Source: Clostridia bacterium
Lineage (GTDB): Bacteria > Bacillota > Clostridia > Christensenellales > Borkfalkiaceae
NCBI GenBank assembly: GCA_021203865.1
Contig: JAJQAJ010000038.1
Location: 1-58,438, forward strand
Length of the DNA stretch: 58,438 nucleotides
Direction of reading: 5' to 3'
A program made the translations under genes and the position numbers. The notes beneath the pieces were generated by a model. That model was not told the origin of the DNA, ran no database searches, and saw nothing but the letters and a program-made list of their open reading frames with translations. Shown one piece after another: positions 17,394 through 26,263 of the stretch (position 1 is the stretch's first letter; each line of letters starts with the position of its first letter).

Positions 17394-19508
17394 TTAAACC
17401 GGTATCCACCAGAGTATTCCCCAGTTCAAAACGAGGCACACAACTATCCCCACGACCGTGGGAATGAGCGCCGAAAGTCCCGCCCACTTCCATGAGTTGA
17501 GTTCGTTTTTGACGCTTAGAATCGTCGTCGCGCACGGCCAGTGCAGGAGCGAGAACATCATAATGGAGACGCAGGTCTTCCAGTTGAGTCCGGCCTCGAT
17601 GAGGATGGAGGAAATATCCGTGTCACCCATGGAGGTCGCCATGGCCGTGTATCCGCCTTCCACGCTGGTGATGATTATCATGACGGTGATGGGGATGACA
17701 ATCTCATTCGCGGGAAGTCCGAAGACAAATCCCACGAGAAGCGCGCCGCCCAAAATTCCGGCCCAAGCGCCACTCCCGCCGAATCCTAGCGCGGTGCCTA
17801 TGGGATTAAGTCCCTGGGCTATCCACATCATCATGGACGTGCCGTTGATGTTTATGACCGACAAAACGGCAATGAGCGCGCCCGCCGGAGCCGCCACCGT
17901 GACGGCGCGGCCAAGAACCTTCAACGTCCTGTCCCAAATGGAACGGCCTATGACCCTCAAAACCTGTGGTTTCCTGTACGGAGGAAGCTCGAGAACGAAT
18001 GAGGACGCCTCTCCTTTCAGCATCGTTTTGGTCAAAAATTTCGACACGCCGAACGTGAAGAAAATGCCTATTATTATCACGACGACGAGGACGAGCGCGG
18101 ACACGAGTATTCGCCAGAATCTCGCGAGCGAGGTTTTAAGTGAATAATCCAAAAGCACGCCTATGACGAGAGTGAGAGTCGGGAATCTGCCGTTGCACGG
18201 CACGAAGTTGTTGGTGAGGATGGCTATCTTCCTCTCACGCTCGGAGTCTATGATTCGGCATCCGACGACACCCGCGGCGTTGCACCCAAAGCCCATGCAC
18301 ATCGTGAGTGACTGTTTTCCGCACGCGCCGCAACTTCTGAACGAATTGTCCAGACGGAACGCCACCCTGGGAAGATATCCGAAATCTTCCAGAAGCGAGA
18401 AAATGGGGAAGAAGATTGCCATCGGCGGAAGCATGACGGCTATAACCTTCGTGGCGACGACGTAGACGCCGTCGACAAGCACGGTCGCTATGTACCACCA
18501 TCCGGCCCATGAGGCGTCTTCACCAAGTTTAATGAGATACCCTATCCCCGCGCGCGTGTCGCTGTTCCAGCAGTAGAGTTTGTCAAAACACCACTGCAGG
18601 GGATCGGTAAGATAGTCCGCCCCGAAAAGGGTGAACCAGAAGACGAAGAAGAGCAGCAGAATCATTATGGGGATGCCGAGCTTTCCCATGATGAGCTTGT
18701 CCATCATCCTCTGGCGCCTTATCGCGGGAGTGTCCCCGCTCTCCGTGACGGTGTCGGCGGAAATCCTCTCCGCGCGGTGCACGTATTTTGTGGCGACCAC
18801 GTCGGAATCGCTCTGAGACGTGCCACGCATTTTGGTCATCCTCTCCTCGCCGGACTCCTCGCCCGTGCAGATGAGCCTTCTAGGATGACACTCCGTTTTG
18901 CCCTCGCAGACGTCCTCAATCTTTTGTCTCAGCTCTTTGAGCCCCCATCCGGGACCCGCCGCAGTGAGAACCACCGGGCATCCGAGCTCTTCCGAAAGTT
19001 TGTCGGCGTCAACGGTTATGCCGTGTTTTTTCGCCTCATCCATCAGATTGACACACACAATCACCTTGTCGTGCAACTCCATGCACTGTTGAACGAGAAT
19101 GAGATTGCGTTCAAGACAGACGGATTCGCAGACTACCACGCAGCACTCGGCGCCGCCGTTGATGACGAAGTCGGAAGCGACTTCCTCTTCCGGAGACCTG
19201 GAAAGAAGCGAGTACGTTCCGGGAAGATCGACGAGCACGAATCCCTTTTCGTTGTACTCATATCTCCCTTCCGCCGTCGCGACCGTTTTCCCGGGCCAGT
19301 TGCCGGTGTGCTGATGCATTCCCGTAAGGGCGTTAAAGACGGTGCTTTTGCCCGTATTGGGATTCCCCGCCAGACAGATTACGTGATCGTCCGGCTTTAA
19401 CTTGTTGCCCTTGAGCTTGGTTGCCGCGGCGTCTTCGGTCGACTTTGCCCTTCTCTTCCTCTTTTTTTCGGGCTCTTCCTCATTGCCGCAGCCGCATACA
19501 AATCCCAT
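17394..19508 (-). CDS. feoB: Ferrous iron transporter B
   Basis: A 704-residue FeoB: N-terminal GTPase domain and a membrane core that imports Fe(II). G-motifs are GNPNTGKSTVFN (near 48), DLPGTYSLLSRS and NLMDEA. The membrane part contains GFGCNAAGV and the paired gate helices. The first 40 residues are an unusual tail with VCGCG and a lysine/arginine-rich stretch, which might bind metal. AAGGAGG lies upstream of the ATG. It follows feoA after about 157 bases and is closed by a good terminator. Confidence 0.95.
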   Translation of the reverse strand: MGFVCGCGNEEEPEKKRKRRAKSTEDAAATKLKGNKLKPDDHVICLAGNPNTGKSTVFNALTGMHQHTGNWPGKTVATAEGRYEYNEKGFVLVDLPGTYSLLSRSPEEEVASDFVINGGAECCVVVCESVCLERNLILVQQCMELHDKVIVCVNLMDEAKKHGITVDADKLSEELGCPVVLTAAGPGWGLKELRQKIEDVCEGKTECHPRRLICTGEESGEERMTKMRGTSQSDSDVVATKYVHRAERISADTVTESGDTPAIRRQRMMDKLIMGKLGIPIMILLLFFVFWFTLFGADYLTDPLQWCFDKLYCWNSDTRAGIGYLIKLGEDASWAGWWYIATVLVDGVYVVATKVIAVMLPPMAIFFPIFSLLEDFGYLPRVAFRLDNSFRSCGACGKQSLTMCMGFGCNAAGVVGCRIIDSERERKIAILTNNFVPCNGRFPTLTLVIGVLLDYSLKTSLARFWRILVSALVLVVVIIIGIFFTFGVSKFLTKTMLKGEASSFVLELPPYRKPQVLRVIGRSIWDRTLKVLGRAVTVAAPAGALIAVLSVININGTSMMMWIAQGLNPIGTALGFGGSGAWAGILGGALLVGFVFGLPANEIVIPITVMIIITSVEGGYTAMATSMGDTDISSILIEAGLNWKTCVSIMMFSLLHWPCATTILSVKNELNSWKWAGLSALIPTVVGIVVCLVLNWGILWWIPV

Positions 19509-19665
19509 GATTGTATCCTCCTTTCTGAACGAAATTTTCGGGAACCTTCCCCGATACTTAAATCTCTACTACGAAATTGCGGAAAATCGTTTTTAACGTT
19601 TTCTAAATTTCTCTCTGCATTTTCCTTATTACCCCTTAAAATGAATGCGCATTTATGTGGCCGCG

Positions 19666-19977
19666 TCACACGTCCAAATAATCTCTCGACGGCTCCGTGG
19701 TCGTCACCAGGACCTTTGAAGAGTCCGCCTCGCGAATGGCGATGACCGCCCCTCTGACGAGGTATGACTTCGGGTTTCCCGACGGGGCCCTCTGCCGGCA
19801 CACGACGCGCGTGCCCTGTATGATGCCGAAGTCTTGGAGCCTTCGTCTCATGTTCGCGTCGGTTATTTCGATTGACGTCACCCACGCCGTCTGTCCCACC
19901 TCAAGGTCGTAAAGCGTTTCGGGCTCGGACTTCTCCTCGAACTCGGTCGTCTTGTTTTTTGACTTTGATTTTGCCAT
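19666..19977 (-). CDS. feoA: Ferrous iron transport protein A
   Basis: A 103-residue protein with an SH3-like FeoA domain: LEVGQTAWVTSIEITDANMRRRLQDFGI and ARG-type pattern VRGAVIAIR. It would regulate the FeoB membrane channel. The first 25 residues form a lysine- and glutamate-rich tail. AAAGGAGG sits seven bases before the ATG at 19977, which decides the start over a longer open frame. The following 157-base gap to feoB has no clear terminator, so the two are probably one operon. Confidence 0.9.
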   Translation of the reverse strand: MAKSKSKNKTTEFEEKSEPETLYDLEVGQTAWVTSIEITDANMRRRLQDFGIIQGTRVVCRQRAPSGNPKSYLVRGAVIAIREADSSKVLVTTTEPSRDYLDV

Positions 19978-20234
19978 GGCTGCACCTCCTTTAAAGATTT
20001 TTTGTAAAAAAATACGGTAAAAGCAAAAGCTCAAACCGTATAAATCACCAATATTTGTCAGCAAAAAGTCATGGGAGACCGTCCGCCTCTCTTGGGCGGC
20101 ACATATTCGTCTTCACAGCGGAAACGCACGACAAGCGCGGCATGGCTCAAAGCCATGTCACAATGCAGTTCATTCAAACCACAACCTCGAGGATACGAAT
20201 CGTCCATCTTTTCTCCTTTTTGCTTGAAAACCTG

Positions 20235-20726
20235 TCATTCAACGGTTTTTTTATATGTCACAAAAGTAATTCTGTAGCCATTCGTCTCAATCTCATCTGA
20301 GATTTCCGAGACATGAAAACTGTCGTCTTCGTCAAGATTGGGGAAAAACGCGTCAGCTTCTCCGTCGGCGTCGACTTTGGTGACAAAGACCTCGTCGCAA
20401 TACGGAAGGAGCGTTCTGTAGGTCATGGCACCGCCTATGACGAACACCTGGTCTTCATCACGTCCGGACAGCTTTTCAAAGAGCTCCTCAGCCGTGTGCA
20501 CGCACACACAATCGTCTCTTTCGACGCCTTCGGGGCAAATGACGAAGTTCTCCCTCCCGGCCAGTGGTTTTCCTCCGGGAAGCGACAAAAGAGTATTGTA
20601 TCCCATCACGACCGCGTTGCCCGTCGTTTTCTCGCGAAAGAACTTCATGTCCGCGGGAAGACGGAACATGAGCGAGTTGTTTTTGCCTATGCCCCAGTTT
20701 CTGTCCGCATGAAGAATGGCTTTCAT
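20235..20726 (-). CDS. folA: Dihydrofolate reductase
   Basis: A 163-residue dihydrofolate reductase that regenerates tetrahydrofolate with NADPH. Family positions are clear: AILHADRNWGIGKNNSLMFRLPADMKFF with the acidic active-site region, VVMGYNTLLSLPGGKPL and VFVIGGAMTYRTLLP. No ribosome binding site precedes the ATG; the -10 box of its promoter ends only six bases before it, so the message is probably leaderless. thyA, its metabolic partner, lies 10 kb away in another operon. Confidence 0.94.
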   Translation of the reverse strand: MKAILHADRNWGIGKNNSLMFRLPADMKFFREKTTGNAVVMGYNTLLSLPGGKPLAGRENFVICPEGVERDDCVCVHTAEELFEKLSGRDEDQVFVIGGAMTYRTLLPYCDEVFVTKVDADGEADAFFPNLDEDDSFHVSEISDEIETNGYRITFVTYKKTVE

Positions 20727-20732
20727 GGCCTC

Positions 20733-20761
20733 ATTATATGCCCGGAAAATCCAAAAGGCAA
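20733..20761 (-). promoter_or_regulatory. Promoter of the dihydrofolate reductase gene (leaderless)
   Basis: Reading leftward, TTGCCT (20761-20756) and TATAAT (20738-20733) are spaced 17 bases. The distance from the -10 box to the ATG is six bases, placing the expected transcription start at the ATG itself. The -35 box lies in one of three copies of AAAAGGCAA or its complement (20753-20788), two of which form an 8-bp perfect inverted repeat at 20769-20788. Confidence 0.7.
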
Positions 20762-20945
20762 ACCGTTAAAAGGCAAGATTTTGCCTTTCCGAAAAAATTT
20801 TTTGCTTATTTTGCCCTATCTCTAATACGGGAACGACGGCGCTAAACTGCCGAATACGCCAATCTTCAACATACTCATGCCACAATTTTATCCAGACAAA
20901 AAATGCCGACGTATACACCTTATAGTACGCAAGTCTACAACTTTT

Positions 20946-23807
20946 CTAATTGTCTTTTTCTATATGTCTTTGATAGAGTTTCATAAGCTCTGTAACGCAA
21001 ACTTCCTCGCTCTTGTATGCTTTGTCCTTGGGGGGCCAGCCATATGCAGCCATAACGGCTTTATCGTTTTCTTTGTGCGCTTTGTCGAGTTCGGAATATA
21101 TGTTTTTATCGGTATTGTACATCTTAGATATGGATGTGTTGGGATACTTTTCCCTAGCCTCCAAAATGGCCTTAGCCGTTTGTTCTATTTTCTTTTTTTG
21201 TCCCCAAGTCGGCTCCGGCCAGGGAAAGGTGTTGTATACAATGTCCCTGGCATATCGATAATCACTTTTAAGTCGACCACCCACGGCGCGTAACCACGCC
21301 ATGTGAACACATGATGTTAAAACCCCGAAATGGTATAAATCGGCGTTAGGAACGATAAAGACAGCGTTGCTGGCTATCACATCCTTACTCATAAACCCCA
21401 TTGGAAGATAGCCGCGCCGCCCCGACGATGTCGCGGGAATCAAAAGATAATCACAGTCAGGTTGAGCGATTTGAACAAAAAGAGTAGGGCTCTTGGCGTA
21501 TTTCCTTGTCGCCGCCGCCTTTGAAGCGAGCCTAAATTCTTTGACATACTCGATTCTTTCCAACACCACAGGGCATTTCGCTATTTCTTCGGGATCGGCA
21601 CCTACCATCCACAGACAATACCTGTGTTTGCCGTTCAGAAAATCATCAGATCCGACATATTGTCTTATCCACTGCGCCGAAAGAGGCTCCTTAGCTATAA
21701 GGCTCTCTTTTTCTTCCTCGTCCAAAATAAATCCGCCGCCATCTCGAGGCATGCTGCCAAAATACATGGGCGGAACATCACACAGCGGAGAATCAGCAGC
21801 CCGGATAAACCAGTCATCTTTTGCTTCAAGATGAGAATTTATGTGCTTTACCGTTTGTACCTCACCACTTTCCGTAAACAGTAGTTTCGTACCGTTTTCG
21901 ATTGTGGAAAAACCGACAATGACACAATGAACATGCGCCGTAATATCGGCCTCGCTGTCCCACCTGAAGGTTCTGTACGCAAAATTAATTTTCAGATTTT
22001 TATCTGCGATAAGCGGCTTCCACACGTCGTTGGCCTGTTGTCCCTGCACAATGGAGTTTGTGGCGACAAACGCACAGGATGTCTTTCTTCCCTGTATGTA
22101 GTTGGCGGCATGATAAAACCACCCGGCAACATAATCCATTCTGCCGACTCCCGGCGTTTTGTCTCCGACGGCATGCCGTAAATCTTTATTTTGCGCATCG
22201 GACATGAACATCCCGCCGACGAAAGGAGGATTGCCCACAATAAAAGATATATCGCTGCCCGAATTGAACTGTGCCCAGTCCTCCCACAACGCGTTGGCAT
22301 GAACAATGTTGGCGTTAGTGTTCAAGGGTAAGAATTCGAGATTTTGGGAAACTAAGCTCTGAGTTTCCTTCATCATCTGATTTTCGGCAATCCAAAGAGC
22401 CGTTTTTGCGACAGTCACGGCAAAATCGTTAATTTCGATGCCGTAAAACTGTTCCAGGGTCACTTTGATAGGGGTATACCCTTCTCCGGCCATGTAAATC
22501 TGCCCTGCGATTCTACCATGCTTTTTTCTGGTTTCCACACGGTCTTCCAGGATTTTGTTTTCAAGTTTCCGCAGTGACAGATAAGTTTCCGTGAGAAAAT
22601 TCCCGCTGCCACACGCGGGGTCCAAAAAAGTCAATGAAGCAATTTTGTCCTGAAAACTGTCAAGTTTCTTATTTCTGGTATTGTCCACCGGAATTTTACA
22701 GATTTCATCGAGTTCCTTCTTTAAATCATCAAGAAACAACGGATCTATGACCTTATGGATGTTTTCTATGCTCGTATAATGCATCCCTCCGTTTCGCTTG
22801 GTCTCGGGATTTAATGTGGACTCAAACACCGCGCCGAAAATTGTGGGGCTGATTTCGGACCAATTAAATCTTGCGCTGGCCTGTTCCAACAGTAAATCTC
22901 TCAATTCTGCCGTAAAAACCGGAATTTCTATGTTCTCATCTGAAAACAACCCGCCATTGACATATGGGAAGGAGGCAAGCAAATCATTGTCTTCCACGAG
23001 ATAAGGATCCCTTTCTTCCTCCGGCGTATCGAGAATCTTAAAGAGGTCAACAAGAGCTCTTCTCATCTCGTTGATTCTGTACGACGCGAGATATTGATAA
23101 AAAACTCCGTAACTTCCGAAAAGTCCGCTGTTCTCGGCATAGAGACAAAACACCAATCTGACACATAAGACATTCAGACTGTGGCGTGAATGCTCGTTAG
23201 TCATATCGTGGTACTGATTGTAAAATGCGTCGTATATTTTCCCTACAATTTTCCCCGCCTGCATGGACAGAGCCATTTCAACATCAGGTCCATGCCCGCC
23301 GGGATTCACCAAAAACTGGAGGCGATAATATTCTTTCGGCAGGTTTTCCAGTTTTATCACCTGAGGAAATCCTGCAGGCTTGTCCATATCGTAAACCAAA
23401 AAAGATTTGAAATTACAAGTGATGATCCAGCGCGGATGCTCTGACACAGGTAATTCCAAAATGTATTTTTTGGCCTGGTCAAACGGAGTTAATGACGAAC
23501 CGTCCGACTGTTTATAAGACGCATTGAGATCCCTGCTGATGTTTTTTTGCTCTATCAGAACTTTCGTTTGCAAAATGCGGGCGTCAATAAAACTTGTATT
23601 ATCCAGATGAACCTGGTCCTCAAACTTTATATATTCTTCCGGATGGTCCACTCCGTAAACATCACGCAGAAGCGACAGCCAAAATGCCTGGCTTTGCCCC
23701 TTCTCATAACCTTTGCCCTCCCATGCCTCCGAGAACTCTTTCGCGGCTTTCTCCTGTTCCACAGGGCTCATATTCCTTATCGCAAATCTTTGTTTCTCGC
23801 CAGGCAT
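20946..23807 (-). CDS. MmeI-like single-chain restriction-modification enzyme (type IIL)
   Basis: A 953-residue protein that joins endonuclease, DNA adenine methyltransferase and target recognition. An ExK nuclease motif appears in FIDARILQTKVLIEQKN near residue 80. The methyltransferase shows motif I FLDPACGSGNFLTE near residue 400 and catalytic motif IV GNPPFVGG near 545; the C-terminal 350 residues hold the recognition region. The size is near that of MmeI-type enzymes. ATG at 23807 has AAGGAG ten bases upstream; a longer frame would add a hydrophobic stretch unlike the family. Base composition is more AT-rich than the neighbours, consistent with transfer. No separate methylase gene is needed in this class. 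Confidence 0.87.
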   Translation of the reverse strand: MPGEKQRFAIRNMSPVEQEKAAKEFSEAWEGKGYEKGQSQAFWLSLLRDVYGVDHPEEYIKFEDQVHLDNTSFIDARILQTKVLIEQKNISRDLNASYKQSDGSSLTPFDQAKKYILELPVSEHPRWIITCNFKSFLVYDMDKPAGFPQVIKLENLPKEYYRLQFLVNPGGHGPDVEMALSMQAGKIVGKIYDAFYNQYHDMTNEHSRHSLNVLCVRLVFCLYAENSGLFGSYGVFYQYLASYRINEMRRALVDLFKILDTPEEERDPYLVEDNDLLASFPYVNGGLFSDENIEIPVFTAELRDLLLEQASARFNWSEISPTIFGAVFESTLNPETKRNGGMHYTSIENIHKVIDPLFLDDLKKELDEICKIPVDNTRNKKLDSFQDKIASLTFLDPACGSGNFLTETYLSLRKLENKILEDRVETRKKHGRIAGQIYMAGEGYTPIKVTLEQFYGIEINDFAVTVAKTALWIAENQMMKETQSLVSQNLEFLPLNTNANIVHANALWEDWAQFNSGSDISFIVGNPPFVGGMFMSDAQNKDLRHAVGDKTPGVGRMDYVAGWFYHAANYIQGRKTSCAFVATNSIVQGQQANDVWKPLIADKNLKINFAYRTFRWDSEADITAHVHCVIVGFSTIENGTKLLFTESGEVQTVKHINSHLEAKDDWFIRAADSPLCDVPPMYFGSMPRDGGGFILDEEEKESLIAKEPLSAQWIRQYVGSDDFLNGKHRYCLWMVGADPEEIAKCPVVLERIEYVKEFRLASKAAATRKYAKSPTLFVQIAQPDCDYLLIPATSSGRRGYLPMGFMSKDVIASNAVFIVPNADLYHFGVLTSCVHMAWLRAVGGRLKSDYRYARDIVYNTFPWPEPTWGQKKKIEQTAKAILEAREKYPNTSISKMYNTDKNIYSELDKAHKENDKAVMAAYGWPPKDKAYKSEEVCVTELMKLYQRHIEKDN

Positions 23808-24081
23808 TGTTCTTACTCTCCTTAAACCATCCACAAATAAAATACACCATTCGAATAAATTCACCAAAAAGTATACCACGTGCCGCTATATATGTCAATT
23901 TTAGACAACGAGCCCCAGTATTTAGTATGCGCCAAAGAAATCAATCTGACGAGTCGAAGGTTTTCTGTTTCGTTCGGATTTACTCTCACAACCCAATTTC
24001 AGTTGTCATAAACACACTTTTCAGCAGCACAAAAAACTTCACGGTGATAAACAAACAATACAGCTTCCAAAGAAATTTTGC

Positions 24082-24110
24082 TTGCGATAAAAAATCCCCC
24101 CGCATATAAT
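24082..24110 (+). promoter_or_regulatory. Promoter of the membrane protein gene at 24155
   Basis: TTGCGA (24082-24087) and TATAAT (24105-24110) with a 17-base spacer, 45 bases before the ATG. Confidence 0.65.
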
Positions 24111-24154
24111 TGGCACGGAAATTCGTGATTGAGTGCGAGGAAGGAGGTAAAAAC

Positions 24155-24829
24155 ATGGACTCCGTAGCAACCTCTGCATTAATAAGTCTAATCGTCATGG
24201 CGGTCGTCGCGGCGATTTTCGTTAGCCTAATTTTTTGGAGAAGAAGGTCGAGAGACAGAAAGGCAATCTCCGACTGTCAGGACGTCATAGAACGTATCTG
24301 CAAGGACAAATCGTGCGACGTACCGATGGGCCGCGGATTCATGGTTCTCGACAAGGCGAGCCGGCAAAGGATAGTCAGAAGCACATGGTTCGACGACAAA
24401 AATAAGAAAATGTACGGCTTCGTTCACACCGACCCCCTTCACACGGACAAGACGGACCCCGTTTTCGAGTTCTTCGACTACGAAAACATCATGAACTGCG
24501 TCGTCCTTGTGAACGACAAAATCATCGTCTCCGCCAGAGAACTTGTCGAAAGCGACACGGGGATAATCGGCAAATACGCCGCGAAGGACGCGATAGCCAC
24601 CATCCAGGAAAAAGAAAGGAAAAACGTCGAAAAGCTCCACGTCGTCATAAACTCGAGAACCCCCGAGGGAGACTTCCCGTATCTTTTCCAGATCATGAAC
24701 AAAAAGCAGAAAAAAAACGAGGAATACCTCGTCATGGCGGGAAACCTATTCGACATCACGTACAAGATACTTCTTTACAACCTCACGAAGCAGAAAACCT
24801 TCGACCCGTTCGAGAAGCCATGGGACTGA
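24155..24829 (+). CDS. Hypothetical protein with one N-terminal membrane helix
   Basis: A 224-residue protein I do not recognise. Residues 6-28 form one hydrophobic helix (ISLIVMAVVAAIFVSLIFW) followed by RRRSRDRK, so the rest is expected in the cytoplasm. The soluble part is charged and has a YGFVHTDPLHTDK loop and an EFFDYENI segment; its layout resembles small membrane-anchored proteins with a PH-like domain, but this is only a guess. AGGAAGGAGG lies seven bases before the ATG, and the gene has its own promoter and terminator, so it is a single-gene unit. Confidence 0.8.
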   Translation: MDSVATSALISLIVMAVVAAIFVSLIFWRRRSRDRKAISDCQDVIERICKDKSCDVPMGRGFMVLDKASRQRIVRSTWFDDKNKKMYGFVHTDPLHTDKTDPVFEFFDYENIMNCVVLVNDKIIVSARELVESDTGIIGKYAAKDAIATIQEKERKNVEKLHVVINSRTPEGDFPYLFQIMNKKQKKNEEYLVMAGNLFDITYKILLYNLTKQKTFDPFEKPWD

Positions 24830-24866
24830 GGCCTCAACGAAGCGTTCTTGATACCGACCGCGTCGG

Positions 24867-24894
24867 CAGTCCGAATATAGGGGCTGTCTTTTTT
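24867..24894 (+). terminator. Intrinsic terminator after the 24155 gene
   Basis: CAGTCC (24867-24872) pairs with GGGCTG (24881-24886), with one wobble pair, followed by TCTTTTTT. Confidence 0.6.
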
Positions 24895-24897
24895 CGA

Positions 24898-25054
24898 TTC
24901 GTCCAAAATTTTTGTCGTTCGTCCAAATTTAACATATAATTGGATAAATATATTCACATATTGGACGAATTATCGCAATTTTACTTGTTTACACACATAT
25001 ATTCGTCTAATTTATATTAAGAATTGGATAAACGAGGATTGACGATTGGACGAA
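24898..25054 (+). repeat. Phased array of seven 9-bp sites upstream of fic
   Basis: Seven copies of TTGGACGAA or a close variant, in both orientations, start at 24898, 24918, 24940, 24961, 25002, 25024 and 25046. Steps are 20, 22, 21, 41, 22 and 22 bases, that is two helical turns, with one position skipped. The last two sites flank and overlap the fic promoter. They look like operator sites on one face of the helix. Confidence 0.8.
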
Positions 25055-25067
25055 TAAATGTTACACT
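25039..25067 (+). promoter_or_regulatory. Candidate promoter of the fic gene
   Basis: TTGACG (25039-25044) and TACACT (25062-25067) are 17 bases apart, and a 9-bp array site occupies the spacer (25046-25054). GAGG lies about six bases before the ATG at 25089. Confidence 0.5.
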
Positions 25068-25088
25068 TGGCTTATCGCTGAGGTAAAC

Positions 25089-26135
25089 ATGAGAGACTTT
25101 GACTACAGTAAACTTAAAGATCAAAAATGGGACTACACGGTTGTAAGCCTACTGTCGTCAATACATGAACTGAAAGGGAAACAGGGAATTCTTCTCACAC
25201 AAAAAAAAGACACCTTGGACAGGCTCGTAAGCATCGCGAAGATACAGAGCACGGAATCATCAAACAAAATAGAAGGAATCGTATCGACGTCCGCAAGAAT
25301 CGCCCAGCTTTGTGCGGACTAGACAACGCCGAAAAACCGTGACGAGAAACAAATTCTCGGATATCGCAACGTACTTAACACAATTCACGAGGAATACGAC
25401 AACATCGAATTGTCGCCTTCAAACATCCTGTCCATGCACAAACTTATGTATTCCGAAGTGGATGGCGAATATATCGGCGGAAGGTACAAAAACGGACAGA
25501 ACGAAATCATAAAGATAAACGCGGACGGAACCAAATCCGTGCTGTTCACGCCGATGAGTCCCTTCGACACCCTGCGTGCGCTGGATGTGGCCTGCGAAAA
25601 TTTCAACAGGGTTACCGCCTCACACGAGGTGGACTCTCTTCTCGTTATCCCCGTCTTCATATTCGACTTTTTGTGCATACATCCCTTCGACGACGGAAAC
25701 GGAAGAATGTCGAGGCTTCTCACAACCCTCCTTCTGTACCGCAGCGGGTACTTTGTGGGGAAATACATAAGTCTCGAAAAGCTCATAGAGAAAAACAAAG
25801 ACCTCTACTACGACGCGCTCTACGAGTGCAACGCGGGATGGGAAAACGGAACGAACGATTACACCCCGTTCGTCCGCTACCTTCTGACCGTGATTCTCGC
25901 CGCATACAGGGAGCTGGAAAACAGGGCGAACATCGCGGGAGGCATAAAGACGTCCGAAGAAATGGTGAAAAACGCCGTCTCGGACACCCTTGGAAAATTC
26001 AAAAGCGGGGACATAATGGAGAGAGTCCCTCAGATTGGAAGGGCGTCGGTGCTCGGATATCTTCAGAAATTGGTAACAGAAGGCGTTATCGATAAAACCG
26101 GAAAAGGAAAGAACACCTTCTATGTCAAAAAATAA
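25089..26135 (+). pseudogene. Fic family protein gene interrupted by an in-frame amber codon
   Basis: The 348-codon frame encodes a class II Fic (AMPylase-type) protein but is cut by TAG at 25320-25322. Before it is a 77-residue N-terminus with the inhibitory helix motif SSNKIEG. After it, in the same frame, comes TTPKNRDEKQILGYRNVL, the expected continuation, then the catalytic HPFDDGNGR and a C-terminal winged-helix-like segment. In relatives a lysine is expected at the stop, so a single AAG-to-TAG change explains it. TAG ends other genes here, so recoding is unlikely. A second product could start at TTG 25410; it would keep the active site but lack the inhibitory helix. Confidence 0.88.
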
Positions 26136-26150
26136 CTTGTACACGAAATT

Positions 26151-26188
26151 GCGGGGAATTGCCAGATGTCATTTCCCCGCCCTTTTTT
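26151..26188 (+). terminator. Intrinsic terminator after fic
   Basis: GCGGGGAA (26151-26158) pairs with TTCCCCGC (26173-26180), followed by CCTTTTTT. Confidence 0.85.
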
Positions 26189-26263
26189 GCAATATTTATA
26201 AACCGACATCTACATAATCTAAAACTCCATATTTGTGATTATGAAAATTACCAGCGCAAAAAA

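Noticed and set aside
20141..20157. Hairpin CATGGCT-CAA-AGCCATG between feoA and folA
   Set aside because: It has no T-run on either side and no conserved riboswitch features; it may be a weak structural element only.
24898..25054. Possible CRISPR array
   Set aside because: The repeated unit is only 9 bases, changes orientation and has a 21-base period; no cas genes are nearby.
25320..25322. TAG in fic read as a recoded amino acid
   Set aside because: TAG ends the zinc-ribbon gene (2832) and the thioredoxin-like gene (16022), so it is an ordinary stop here.
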